Positions 38,001 to 47,118 of a stretch of 64,000 bases of DNA are shown here, one piece after another (position 1 is the stretch's first letter; the number at the start of each line of letters is the position of its first letter). The stretch is from Datnioides undecimradiatus (taxonomy: Eukaryota; Chordata; Actinopteri; Lobotiformes; Datnioididae). The notes beneath the pieces were generated by a model that was not told the DNA's origin, ran no database searches, and was given only the letters and a program-made list of their open reading frames with translations. The translations under genes were made by a program, and so were the position numbers. Location: assembly GCA_008933995.1 (NCBI GenBank), contig WARS01000031.1, forward strand, positions 1,578,001 through 1,642,000, given 5' to 3'.

Positions 38001-38085
38001 GTGGCCTGGCGGATCAGCTGTGTGTGAGTGAGCTGGCCGCTGGTGACGGGCCGTCCTGCTGGAATGGAACAGACATCGTAAAAAG
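9622..38085 (+). CDS. gpc5: Glypican-5 (gpc5), exons 1-6, 3' end beyond the window
   Basis: This is a GPI-anchored heparan sulfate proteoglycan core protein of the glypican-3/5 subfamily, which modulates Hedgehog, Wnt and FGF signals at the cell surface. Six exons (listed separately) give 424 complete codons with matching splice phases. A signal peptide covers about residues 1-21. Outside it there are 14 cysteines, at 26, 57, 64, 65, 189, 244, 254, 257, 266, 270, 277, 341, 404 and 416; fourteen conserved cysteines are the family hallmark. Diagnostic blocks are LFPLVYNHLINPG (166-178), LGIEVINTTDHL (227-238), KMHYCPHCQ (250-258), CMGYCLNVMRGC (266-277) and RLYRTYYGGLADQLC (390-404). These fit GPC5 better than GPC3. 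Possible N-glycosylation sequons are N61, N116, N233 and N418. The human protein is 572 residues, so roughly 150 are missing, including the Ser-Gly glycan sites and GPI signal. The fish paralogue (a, b or c) is undetermined. Confidence 0.96.
10741..10764. repeat. (GCT)8 trinucleotide repeat
   Basis: Eight uninterrupted GCT units lie in gpc5 intron 1. The repeat is not in a coding exon. Confidence 0.95.
12750..12940 (+). repeat. Interspersed repeat fragment, same family as 22175-22735
   Basis: The block contains ACTAATGACATTCCTATCAG, then CTTTGTGTTCAGTGCTAACT, then GTGAACATGGTTGTAATCAT and a final GCTGCTAGTTTGGCCATAG stretch. The same ordered landmarks occur in the longer copy at 22175-22735 (ATGAGCCTCAACTGTACTTTG and TACCTTCTAAACATCAG). 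This resembles a widespread non-coding teleost repeat with many GCTAAC/TTAGCA words. I do not know its formal name, and it carries no protein frame. Confidence 0.55.
13648..13809 (+). CDS. gpc5: gpc5 exon 2
   Basis: 162 nt, phase 1 to phase 1, residues 51-104 plus the first base of Asp105. It encodes SDLQVCMSKNLTCCTKKMEE and the helix that ends SSSLKFLLSRNVAAFQ. The CTKKMEEKYQVAAR block is characteristic of glypicans. Acceptor TTTTAG at 13642-13647, donor G|GTGAGG at 13810. It contains sequon N61-L-T and cysteines 57, 64 and 65. Confidence 0.96.
16031..16088. repeat. (ATCTAT)n-like microsatellite
   Basis: TATCTATATCTATATATCCA-type units repeat with small variations over about 58 bp and end in a TATATATA run. 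It lies within gpc5 intron 2. Confidence 0.9.
16717..16779. repeat. Compound (CA)n-(GA)n microsatellite
   Basis: A CA tract with one CT interruption covers 16717-16744. A GAGA-rich tract with a few C interruptions follows to 16779. Confidence 0.9.
17624..17658. repeat. Poly(A) tract with two G interruptions
   Basis: About 35 bp are A apart from single G bases. No adjacent retroposon body or target-site duplication was recognised. Confidence 0.9.
18530..18715. repeat. Diverged GCTAAC-type interspersed repeat
   Basis: TAGCTTATGTTAGCACAGCTTCGAG is followed by TTATGCTAAGTTAAACTAAC and a TTAATGAGAACGCAAAC stretch. The word content and order resemble the better-preserved copies at 23400-23560 and 23985-24110. 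It is more diverged, so family membership is tentative. Confidence 0.4.
22175..22735 (+). repeat. Long interspersed teleost-type repeat (non-coding)
   Basis: Landmarks in order are TTGACTCACTTTGGTGATCC, TGCCATCAGCTGGTCAAA, ATATCTCAATATCTGGGC, GGATGGATTGTTGTGAAAA, GCCTCAACTGTACTTTG, ACCTTCTAAACATCAGTGTG, TTAGCATTTTCACAGTGAGC and a terminal GGCTGTGGGCTCTCAGTCTTG. From general familiarity this is a very common non-coding repeat of ray-finned fish. A fragment of its second half lies at 12750-12940 in the same orientation. No protein is encoded. It may be a non-autonomous DNA transposon derivative. Confidence 0.6.
23044..23077. repeat. (GT)n microsatellite
   Basis: An uninterrupted GT run of about 24 bp is followed by ATGTGTATG. 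It lies in gpc5 intron 2 and creates spurious VCVCV frames. Confidence 0.95.
23400..23560 (-). repeat. Interspersed repeat, inverted copy paired with 23985-24110
   Basis: Read on the minus strand it contains CTGAAGCTTCATATTAATC, then GACTGGTATCAATCTTCTTG. The plus-strand copy at 23985-24110 has CTGTAGCTTCATATCCAAC and GAGTGGAATTGATGTTCTC at the matching spots. A TTAGCTGGTTAGCATAGCG stretch lies at the far end. The two copies face opposite ways about 430 bp apart. Non-coding. Confidence 0.55.
23985..24110 (+). repeat. Interspersed repeat, direct copy of the same family
   Basis: ATGCTAAGATAACCGGCTGC, TGGCTGTAGCTTCATAT, AGACATGGGAGTGG and TTCTCATCTAACTCTCTGTG are the landmarks. They match a repeat that I associate with many teleost genomes. 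Its partner at 23400-23560 is inverted. Family name unknown. Confidence 0.6.
24600..24795 (+). repeat. GTGGGGACC-type interspersed repeat, copy 1
   Basis: It begins TTTTGTGGGGACCAAAAG, passes through GAGGGTTAGCGTTATAG and ATGGTTATGGGTTAGGC, then GTGCGTTATGTCAAC, CCACAGAGATAGATTTAC and GAGGCTGTGTGTGTTTC. The same elements occur in reverse order and strand at 42640-42840. It is a common fish repeat class by memory; it has no coding frame. Confidence 0.6.
27069..27112. repeat. CA/CATG simple repeat
   Basis: ACACACACACCCACGCATGC is followed by GCATGCATGCACACACGCAC. It is mixed CA and GCAT units. Confidence 0.85.
27330..27372. repeat. (GACA)n microsatellite
   Basis: About ten ACAG/GACA units lie here with one GCAG interruption. 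Confidence 0.9.
27585..27878. repeat. Long polypyrimidine tract
   Basis: The plus strand is almost only C and T for about 230 bp, to 27815, with a shorter extension at 27845-27878. Imperfect TTTCC and CTCCT units make it up. It creates a Ser/Leu/Phe-rich false frame on plus and a Lys/Arg/Glu-rich false frame on minus. Confidence 0.9.
28198..28231. repeat. (CA)n microsatellite, interrupted
   Basis: AACACACACAAACATACACA and further CA units lie in gpc5 intron 2. Confidence 0.85.
29980..30006. repeat. (AC)n microsatellite
   Basis: About 13 uninterrupted AC units lie in gpc5 intron 2. Confidence 0.95.
31870..31909. repeat. (CA)n/(CACG)n microsatellite
   Basis: CACGCACA units pass into a pure CA tract of about 18 bp. 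Confidence 0.9.
35050..35093. repeat. (CA)n microsatellite, interrupted
   Basis: GCACGCACACACAAACACAC with further imperfect units lies in the last kilobase of gpc5 intron 2. Confidence 0.85.
36080..36540 (+). CDS. gpc5: gpc5 exon 3
   Basis: 461 nt, entered at phase 1 and left at phase 0, residues 105-258. It encodes most of the N-lobe and central lobe helices: TFEVLMRQAENHTNVVL, ELFTDIGLFLLGSELNVDDM, FFDALFPLVYNHLINPG, YAECVRSSSRDVRPFG, LLLQALHLGIEVINTTD and RALLKMHYCPHCQ. The NHLINPG and YCPHCQ blocks point to GPC5. The acceptor is CCCACAG and the donor CAG|GTACGG. N116 and N233 are sequons. Confidence 0.97.
36541..36632 (+). other. gpc5: gpc5 intron 3 (92 bp)
   Basis: It runs from GTACGG to CTCCGCAG. 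Its tiny size contrasts with the long introns on both sides of the exon 3-6 block. Confidence 0.93.
36633..36866 (+). CDS. gpc5: gpc5 exon 4
   Basis: 234 nt, phase 0 on both sides, residues 259-336. It starts GLTQSKPCMGYCLNVMRGC with cysteines 266, 270 and 277, then SMAEIDTHWREFVRSLEGLS and a helix ending AQKNGPRLSAQ. The KPCMGYCLNVMRGCLA block is nearly invariant in the GPC3/GPC5 group. Donor CAG|GTCAGA. Confidence 0.97.
36867..37674 (+). other. gpc5: gpc5 intron 4 (808 bp)
   Basis: It runs from GTCAGA to GATAATAG; the acceptor has a weak pyrimidine tract. A minus-strand open frame of 83 codons at 37023-37274 has no recognised similarity. A CTCF-like half core (CCATCTAGTGGT) is at about 37441-37452. 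Confidence 0.88.
37675..37814 (+). CDS. gpc5: gpc5 exon 5, with poly-serine run
   Basis: 140 nt, phase 0 to phase 2, residues 337-382 plus two bases of Arg383. It encodes VHKLCGPPSRKPAQS, then a low-complexity linker with five serines (357-361) made by pure AGC repeats, and ends DSLAVRR. In glypicans this segment is the variable loop next to the convertase-processed region. An exon of this size and phase at this place fits GPC5. The donor is AG|GTAAGT. Confidence 0.9.
37815..37959 (+). other. gpc5: gpc5 intron 5 (145 bp)
   Basis: It runs from GTAAGT to CTTTTTCAG with a good pyrimidine tract. The joined codon is AG|G, Arg383. Confidence 0.92.
37960..38085 (+). CDS. gpc5: gpc5 exon 6
   Basis: 126 nt, phase 2 to phase 2, residues 383-424. 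It encodes RDFLNSLRLYRTYYGGLADQ, then LCVSELAAGDGPSCWNGTDI and VK. The SLRLYR-YGGLADQLC and CWNG-DIVK blocks match GPC5. It contains cysteines 404 and 416 and sequon N418. Donor AAAAG|GTTTGT; the next codon begins with AG. The open frame continues into the intron to a TGA at 38240-38242 if the donor is not used. Confidence 0.95.
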
Positions 38086-41000
38086 GTTTGTTTTAAAGGG
38101 TTCAATAACACACATGGGTGACGAGCTCAATAAAAACAACATCCAGTGTTCTAGCGAGGTTAAGAGCCACTGGCAACCTCCAGAAGAGCCTCAGTGTATC
38201 TTTACAAAGCTTCTCAAGGCCTCTGAAACTCTACTGGAGTGATAAAAAGCATTCTGCTGAAAGATGTCCCCCTATAAGACCAAACACATTCAAACTCTCC
38301 CACGGGTCAGTTTGATGAGATCGGGAGACTTCAAAAGCCACAGTGAATGGTTTGAATGGCTTTTGTCAGCGACTCCTCATGCTATATATGGTTGCATCTA
38401 CATCTGTTTCTGTTTCTTCCATCTGTTCAGACAGACTCTGTGTCAATATTCACTTCACTCATGCCATTGTGCTGCCACTCATTCATATTGTTAGAACAAC
38501 ATGCAGATGCACGCGTACACGCGAGCACTCCATGATAAAACCACTTGCCTTACCTCTTCATTGTTAAGAGATCAAGATATTTTATTTTGCAGATAGGGTC
38601 AACAAAGCAGCGCTGAGTCGATTCAATCATCAGTTCCACACTGCAGACAATATTGCACATATTACATCTCTCCGAATTATACTTAAACTGCCAAGATGAT
38701 CTTGCTTTCCTTTTGTAATGTCATGAAAATACTTAGAGCTTGAGAGAAAGTAGTCCTTTCACCTAATGTTTCGCTTAATGTTTTGCTGATTGTTACTTCA
38801 CTTGAATGTTTGACCTTCGCTGTGCAGACTGATGCACATGCAGTTTGCGAGTAGGAGGTTGTTTTCACTGTCATCTGGGAGATAACAACTACTCTTGATG
38901 CCAGTGGTGGTCCATTATGTAACTTATGCAACACGTCAACTCTGACATGATATCTTGGGTCCTGCATTTAACCTTTTTATTTACAGAAAACATGTGATTA
39001 GGAAACAAAATTAAGCCTCAGTCTCTGTTAGTTATTTCTGGTTCACTATCAATGTCAACCCTGATTCTTTAGCCAAAGATCTGTCAGACCTGCTCACCTT
39101 CTCGTATTTTGCTGCCAGAATGACAAACAATTAAATTAGCTAATGGGTAAAAAGAAAAACCCTGGCAGAGCACCTTGTAACATTAGCATAACTCTTCAAA
39201 CACAAGTCTGAATTGAATCCCTTCAGAATGACATAAAGGCTGCAACAGCACAAGGTTAAACATGAGAGAGGAGAGAGGGGCGCATTTAGAAATGCCAAAG
39301 ATCACTGTCATAAATGGATTATCTCAAACATCATCTCCACTGCACAAAAGCAGTTTAACAAACACTTTGAAACAACCTATGTTAAGTTGTTGAGGAGATC
39401 AGATCAGTCTGCAAACCCCCCCCCAAAAAAAACCAAAACAATCCAAACATAAAATGTATCAAAGTGCATCCTCATGAGCCTCATGATGGTCATTTACTAT
39501 GGCATCAATGGGGAAAAAAATCTTTGTATAAATCCAGCACTGATGCTGCCTGTGTGAGGACAGAAAACAGTCTTATTCCTTTAAATCACAGTATTTTTAA
39601 CTCGCCGCTGTCTTGTGCGTGTTTCCAAACATTGTGAGCAGCAACAAGCTGTCACTTTGACAAAAGGTTGAAGCCTGCAATATTATGTCTTCCACATCTG
39701 AAAAGGGCTTTAGTTTACATGAAGTTACATATATACAAGCTATTATACTATTAACTGTTAGTGGTCACAGACATAGATCTTTGATATGAATGGCTTTGGA
39801 CTGGAGCAGACAAACTGGCCTCTTTCATCGTATCAGTCAGCGGCCTTGTCTCCATTACATCACAGCTCTCCATCTTACCCGTGCTGTCATCACTCAAGGA
39901 CCCCCTCATATATTCTCAGTCTGCGGTTGTTCCTCTTAACTGTCAGCTGTTGTCAGCACTGTAGAAATGGCAAGTGGGTCCGTATTTCAAACTACGGTGA
40001 GGTTGGAGTTGCCAGTTTGGGTTAGACGGTCCATTGTAAAGGATGACAGCCTTGTTGAGATTGTTTCACAGCAGCTGTGTGAAGGTAAGGAAGGAGGAGT
40101 TGAGGTGTGTGGGAAGGGAAAGAAGGTCTTTCACAGCCTTCTTAACATCCCGGAGTATCAAGGTTAAGGTTTATTCTGGCATTGACAATTTACCTGTTTC
40201 ATCTTTTGTTATTTTCCAACATAACACCTCAAGTTTCCATTACAAAGGAGCCAGCCATCTCTGAGAATAGAGATGTTTCTTATGTGCTTGAGACAGAGGC
40301 AGGCCAGCAGGCTGCAGACTGTCTATCATCTCCGCCAGCAGCCTGCAGGAAATGTTTACGGTCTGTGGGGCCTCTCTCACCTCTTTCCTTCCTCATTTCC
40401 TCATTCGCCCTAACGCTTATTGGTAGGGACTCATTCACCTCAGGTTCTCTCACACGTTTTCATTTTGATCCAGTCATTATTAAAAAAAAATAGAAGAAGA
40501 AAGCTGAGGAATTGAGAGACCTCAAGAATCTGGGAAGATGAGGGTCTGAGAAGACTATCAAGCTGAGTCCCTGCAGCTGAGCGGGCTTCCTGCAGATCTA
40601 CAACCCTGTGCTGCTTTCTATTAGCCTAGAACCATAGATGAGTGGCTGGGAGTCAACACAAGCTGAGACAGAAGCAATAAATAACCTCCTGCCTACGGGT
40701 CATAACCCAACATCCACTGAGAGAGAGAGGGGAATAAAACTCACTGCCGGATGGTGGCTGATTTACAGAAGCTTATCGAGGCCTCAGAGACCTTAAACGA
40801 TTGGTTCAGTTGCTGTGTATGTGTGTGTGCGCGCTTGTGTGAAACTGCACATTTGAATGTGTGTGGATGTCTTTTATAACGGCTCTTTGTGTGTGCTGGT
40901 GCAGATTGTTTTATGGTCTTAAAGAGATGGCGAGTTGCACCAGAGCTTTGTCTTATTAAATAAAATGGGACGAGCGCAAAAAAATAAAATAAATAAAAAA

Positions 41001-41839
41001 AAACATGACGCAGGAGCCAGAGATTTAAGGGAGATTTAATGCACGTCCTCATCTGGGTCCCTGGTAAACAAAAAGATAAAGAACAATCAGATAAGATCAC
41101 AGAGGAAGAACACAAGCAGCTTTCATCTCAATGTCTGTGTGAATGTAGATGATGGGGTCTCGCTTCAGGGGAGAATTGGTAAATACCTTCTTTCTCTCTG
41201 TTTGTCTCTCTCCTTCTCCTGGATTTATCCCTCCCTGGCACACTCATACTGGGAGGAAGGGGAAGTAAAGATTGGACATGAGATTTTCTGATTGGTATTA
41301 CAGGTTATTAACAGTTTTGTCATCTTTTGTGACAGCTAATTTTAGCTGAAATAATCCTGTTGAGTCTCTGAGGCGATGTGCGGGTTGGTGAGGTGTTATT
41401 TTGCACTCAGCCAGAAGGCAAAATGATATATACTAAGTACTATAAAGCACATTAATAAGATTCAATACCTGCAGAACAAACCATATCAGATATTTTGGCT
41501 GTTTTCCTCCAGGATTCATAAAAAGTTGAGAATATTTGTACATGGCAAGGCTTTATCACACCGCAACACTGTTTTGATATCATCAGAAATGTGTCCGTTT
41601 TAGTAAATACCAAAAGCTGTATTCTGTTGCTCTGTATTGTTTGCAGTCTTGTTTATATCCTCTCATTAATTAACTTATTAAAGCTACATTTTGTAAATGT
41701 TAGACTTGAAAATGTCTTCCTGCATGGCTGCTTATGTTGAGACAGCAGTTTGGACTGCATTTTCTGATTGCTGCTGTTGGACATTTTATTAAGGCCACAA
41801 TTATTCATTTTTTGGGAGGGCTACAAAGACAACAATGGA

Positions 41840-42125
41840 AATCATATGTTTTTGTTTCGTCTCTTCTAACTCTTGAGGGAAATATCCGGCTCTTTAGCTG
41901 CTAAATGTTCCACTATGTACGCCAGGTAGTCGCTAACTGTGTCTGTCTGCTGCTTTGTATTGAGCAGGTAGCGTACTGTAGTTGTTTAGAGCTTTTTATG
42001 CTTTTATGCTTAAAAACAGCACTGATGAGACGAGAGTGAGCCAAAACATTACAGCTGCACACCTGAAAACCATTTAGCTTAAAGCTGTAGTGCAGGACGT
42101 GTGTCTCCCCCTTCTGGCAGTGAGA
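41840..42125 (+). repeat. CTCTTTAGCTGCTAAATG-type interspersed repeat, copy 1
   Basis: The core GGCTCTTTAGCTGCTAAATG lies at about 41889. It is preceded by CTTGAGGGAAATATC and followed by a GCCAGGTAGTCGC block and GAGACGAGAGTGAGCC. A clearly related copy lies inverted at 61340-61640. The end near 42090-42120 has a TCTCCCCCTTCTGGCAGTGA stretch. It has no coding frame and is probably a non-autonomous mobile element common in teleosts. Confidence 0.6.
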
Positions 42126-42624
42126 GTAACTACATGAACACTGTTAACGTGCTTAGGCTCTGCCATGCTTTTAGTGGCTTTAGCGCACTCTGTAGCTACA
42201 GTTGCTCCTCCCTTCAGCTCTGGCAAACCAATCATTGCCGGATGACGTTAAACACACCACTACCAGTGCTCCACCACTGTAATGTCACACCAGACACCAG
42301 ATTTAAAAGCTCTGTATATTGTGAAATACTGAAAGATATATCTGGTAATGATTTAATCAGTGTTGCGTTCAGGTCGGTGCCAGGCCTCAAGACTGATTAA
42401 AAAGTTCCTGTGATTTATGTCACTGGACAGCAAGAGATAAAAAATAAAACGGTGAAACATTCCTCAAACGGTGGAAGTGACGGTGATCTCCTTTGGCTGC
42501 AGACTCTAGCCCAGTCGGGGCAGAAAGGTTAACGCATTCCCACATGCTTCCTCCATCCGTCATGGATACACACACGCTGAAGGAATGGCAAGTTGCCATG
42601 AGCTGCCCCCTCTTTACAAGCAAG

Positions 42625-42662
42625 CGTGCACACGCCCACACACACACAAACACACAGACACA
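42625..42662. repeat. (CA)n microsatellite, interrupted
   Basis: GTGCACACGCCCACACACAC is followed by AAACACACAGACACATG, at the edge of the repeat copy at 42640-42840. Confidence 0.85.
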
Positions 42663-42840
42663 TGTACATCTATCTTTGTGGGGACAGTTCGTTGACATAA
42701 TGCACAGTCCCTCCCTCTAACCTTAGCCATTATAACAAAAAGCTGAATCTTAACCTTCACATAACCCTAAAACCAATCCAACAAAGCTGTTGGAGCCCAC
42801 ATGTACAGTTGGCTCCTGGTTTTTGGACCACATTAAATAG
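42640..42840 (-). repeat. GTGGGGACC-type interspersed repeat, copy 2 (inverted)
   Basis: On the plus strand it reads CATCTATCTTTGTGGGGAC, then TTGACATAATGCAC, CTAACCTTAGCC and AACCCTAAAACCAATCC-like words. This is the reverse complement layout of copy 1 at 24600-24795. A CA tract (42625-42660) abuts it. Confidence 0.6.
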
Positions 42841-43274
42841 TCAAACAAGCCCCGCCTTTCCCATACCTACAGGTATCCTCACTCCTTTTCAGTTTGTACA
42901 CATTTACTCTCTAACTAAGTTTGACACATGATCTTCCAATAGATATGACCATGTGCAAGGCACTAAATCAGTTTTTGATTGTATTATTATTAAACAATAT
43001 TGGGTGGAGAGGACAACACTCAGCAATTATTGCAATGTTTAAAAGCTACAGCCTCAACAAGTACAAAAATGTGATGTTTTATTCATGATTAGCTCCAGTC
43101 TAGACTCACTTTAATTCATCTCCACCTGCAGTCTGTTTCATGGCTGCCAACACGCACCAGGTGTGAGGTGGTGTGTTTATATTTTCAAAGAGCTTTTTTT
43201 CTAATTGAGTACATCAGTTTTTTATTTTTACGATAATAAGGCAGCTGACCTTGCATGCTGTTGAAATTTAACAC

Positions 43275-43286
43275 GGGGGGGGGGGG
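43275..43286. repeat. Poly(G) run
   Basis: Twelve G bases in a row lie in gpc5 intron 6. Confidence 0.9.
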
Positions 43287-43349
43287 CATTGCGGGATGAA
43301 TGCTGCAGTATGCATAGAAAAGATGCTTGAAGACAGGCATCCAGATATG

Positions 43350-43379
43350 AGGGTGGCCTTTTGTGTAATAGGCCACCCT
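43350..43379. repeat. Perfect 10-bp inverted repeat (hairpin)
   Basis: AGGGTGGCCT at 43350-43359 is the exact reverse complement of AGGCCACCCT at 43370-43379, with a 10-nt spacer. It is GC-rich in a moderate-AT setting, so it could form a stable cruciform or RNA hairpin. It is too short for a typical microRNA precursor. Confidence 0.8.
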
Positions 43380-45910
43380 TCATGCTGGAGTGGCTGTCTG
43401 AGCACCGACCTTTAACCTCTGCTGTGTCTCTTCGCTGCCCGATTAATCCTGAAGAGGTTAATCACATGGTAATAAGAGCCCTGGAGTTGTAGTGCTGGCC
43501 TGTCCTCAATGTGTGGTCAATGAGCAGATGAAAGGACTGATTCTGTAAACACAGATCTATGCTGCCCTATTCATATCTGTTTGACTCTCTTCTGCTCTTT
43601 TTCTATTCCTCACACGCCTGTTTTGTCATTTGCCTATGTCATCATTTGTCTCCTTTTTACCTCCATCCCCCCCGCTAGACGGGAAGCTCAGGTGATTTGC
43701 CTTGGCTTAACTGAAATGACAGCTTTTAAGCTCTGCTAATAGGAATCCACTGAAGGAGCATCAAGAGCTTAGGTTATCCCAGCCTGCTCGGGGAATATAC
43801 TTCTTCATTTGAGGGTTGTCTGAGTCTCACTGCAAAATCCACATGGTGTTCCCATCAGGGCACAGCATGAGTTGAATAATGAAATATGTCTTCGCTCTTC
43901 AACTTTTTTTTCCACTTGTGACCCTTTTAAAATGGAGACACCACCATTCATGGGCCATCACAGGTTCATCACAGGTCAGTCACGATCTGTGTTCTTAGCC
44001 AACGCCTTTTTTTTTTTCTTGATTGGTTGATTTATATCAATAATATTTCGATAAAAACATAGATTCAGCCAAATTCAAGTAAAAGCATACTCATATTACA
44101 GAAATCTGCTTCCCTGTGCAGCAAACCATCTCATCAGATCCACTATATGACACCTTCCTGTTGGTAACCACTTATGCACAGTTCATGCAACATATAAACT
44201 ATTAAGTAATTCCATCAGTGATATAACGACGGTTATTTCTGCAGTTTGTCTCAATTGAGTGTCTACGCTTGTGTAATCAAATCAGTACACACATATTTAA
44301 ATGTAAAAAATCACAACTGGGGTCTGTGGGATCACAAGCAATGAGGTATTAAAGCCAGTTTCAACCAAAGACAAGGGTTAAGAGTAATAACTTTATTTCA
44401 AACTCATGTATATATAGTGGAGAACTTTCCATATAATGCCTCAGATAAACATGATATCACAGCTGGTTATCTTTGTTCAGTACACGTATAAACGCCCACT
44501 CTACGTCCATTAATAAAAGTGCTGGCAAAGCGATGGGGTCCCATTCAGTAAAATGACTGTGGTCATTGCAGTAATAAATCCAAATGTTTGTACTTCAGGC
44601 TTGTTTTGGCGCTGCTGTGGCTCTCTGTGACCAGCAGGTGGAGCTCTGGACTTTGGGTTACACACACGCACACGCGCAGCAGAAACAAGCCATATTTCTG
44701 ATGGCTGCCTCCCTGCATCTGTTTAGATGATGTACACCGTGGTGTGAAGTGGTGGTTCTTCTAGATGTTGTCCCCGACAGTGACAGACAGAGAACAAAAT
44801 TTAAGTGATAAACAGACACAGTGCAGAACATCAAATCTCTCCGCCCCCCCGCATTCGTTTGCAGTGATGAACTGACCTAATTTTGAAAGGGAAGGAATAA
44901 CCTTTTTAACATGCACTGTCAAATATATTATGCATAGCTGTCCTCTTAGTCACTCTCATGCGAGAAAGTAAGAGAGTTGTCTCCCTCCATCCCGTGGAAA
45001 AGAAAAAAATAGCTTGAAATAAATGTGGTATAGAATCCCCAGTATCTCAAAAACTACCAACGCTTTATACAGTTAAATACAAATATAGCTGAGGTTTTTC
45101 TTCTCTCCTGCTGGGGAACCAACTGGGTAATTTAGTGTCTTGTCTTAAGACTCAGGCTCGTAACACCAACCATAATAGTTTTGTTTTGACTCATTCTAGG
45201 TCCTAATCTTCTGGGGAGAAAAAAAAAAAACACCAAAAAGTAGCAACAAACAATAATTTACAAACTGTACACGTCCTAAAATTAAACAAAAGAGAGAAGG
45301 ACAGAGATTGGTGGGCTGATTGGACAGTTTTGATTGAGAGAGAGAGAGAGGAGGAAAGATGAGAAGAAGAAGAGAGGGGACGTTCTTGAAGAGCTCCTCT
45401 GTATTGCGACAGCTGGCTACTGCAGATAACCACAAAACCACTGGAGCACTTGAGGTCTGGGTGCTGCATGGCTAGAGTTCCACTCCAACATGACCTTATA
45501 TCCTGCCTGGGTTTAGACGCAGGGACTCGGTCAGAGTACCACATCCTGACGATTATCCCAAGTGACAGAATCAAGAACTCTGTCTGGCTGACTAAATTGA
45601 GTTCATAAGTCCCTCTCGTATGCTCGTATGGATGTGTGCGTGTGTCTGTAAGCTTTAACCCCCCCGCCCTCCCACCCCTCCACTATTCTCGAATTATGCG
45701 TGATTGCTCTGAACAGATAAATTTTCAATCTAGCTTTCTGGAAAAGAGAGATTTCATTTATTTGTGCTCAGATATTATCCCCCGATGTTGCTACAGTAAC
45801 TGTCAGTGAGACCGCTGTGCAGAAGAGACAGTGAATTCTGAGTCGGCTGGTTGCAGGTGGTGCATGTATGTGCGTGTCTATCCAGTCCCATTCATTTTTC
45901 AGTGAGTCCA

Positions 45911-45930
45911 CTCCCCCCCCCCCACCCCCC
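45911..45930. repeat. Poly(C)-rich run
   Basis: A run of C bases with a single A interruption lies in gpc5 intron 6. Confidence 0.85.
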
Positions 45931-47091
45931 TCCACAAGTTGGATGTCTGCCTCCAGCATCTGGAGCAGATTGTGACCCTGCAGTGTGCCAGGTAGCAGGA
46001 CATTAACAGCCAAGGCCTTATTGTCCACTGATGAGCTGTCAGAGCACACACCCTCACCCTTGTGTGTGATATCAGCCTGCCTCCATCCACACACTGCTCT
46101 CGGTCCCCGCGGAGCACTCTTCCTCTTTACCTCAGATATAAATCAGAGGGTGCAGTATAAAAAAACGTGGAACAAAGAGTTGGAAAGAATGTGAAGTTAA
46201 TGCTCGTAAAGAGGCAGCAGAGGTAGCACGTCTTTGGTGAGAAAACCCTCCGTGTGAGCGGGACCTATTTGTTTCGTCATAAAAGACTTAAAGAAATGCA
46301 GGTGCTGACAAAAAAAGGTCCCATTTTATGATTGAATCACAAGGACACAGCAATATTGTTTTGATAACAAAAGCAGTTTCTCACAGTTCTTAGGAGGAAT
46401 AGTTCTGCACTACAGACCGGTAAACAATAGACTGATAGAGCAATTTCAGTAATGGACATCTACAATAAAGCTCCTGATGTTTCTTTTCTTGTTTTGTTTT
46501 GTGCATGGAGAGTTGGTTGTGCGTTCCCTAAGTATTTTTCTCTGTTACTGAGACGATCATAACGTTGGAATGAATACAGAATAAAAGCTCAGTACCTGAT
46601 GTTGAATTCAACACTTTCCTGCAGTACCTCTAAGCATGTCTGCACATGAATTAGAGTTGTGTGCCGTCTTATCAAGGGCGCCTTATTTCATATCGACTTT
46701 ATGACTACACGTGGACCATATCCATGTTGAGTTCTGCTCCAGAAGAGACTTAATTTCTCTCTCTCGCAGGAGTGTGGCTGGAAACAAAGACTTTCATATC
46801 TTTGTATCATTGTCTTGGTTTATCTCACGGCTGCAGGCTTTTGACAATGCGTGTGGTACCTTCTGTTCCTTTGATTTTGCGCTCATTTGTTAACTAAACA
46901 TGCTTCCCATTTACCGCCACAAAGTGAAAAATGTAGTAGTCATTAAGTATTCATTACCTGTGCAATTTGTTTCTTCTTTATGCATTTGTAGCCTGGAGAA
47001 TATTCTGAATGCGTAGGTAGCTCACATTTGGAATATTGACAGTTTTGGAAAGCAACCTTTATGCTGTTCTGTGCTCTTAGTATTTATAACT

Positions 47092-47118
47092 TCACACACA
47101 CACACACACACACACACA
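47092..47118. repeat. (CA)n microsatellite
   Basis: About 13 uninterrupted CA units lie in gpc5 intron 6. Confidence 0.95.
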
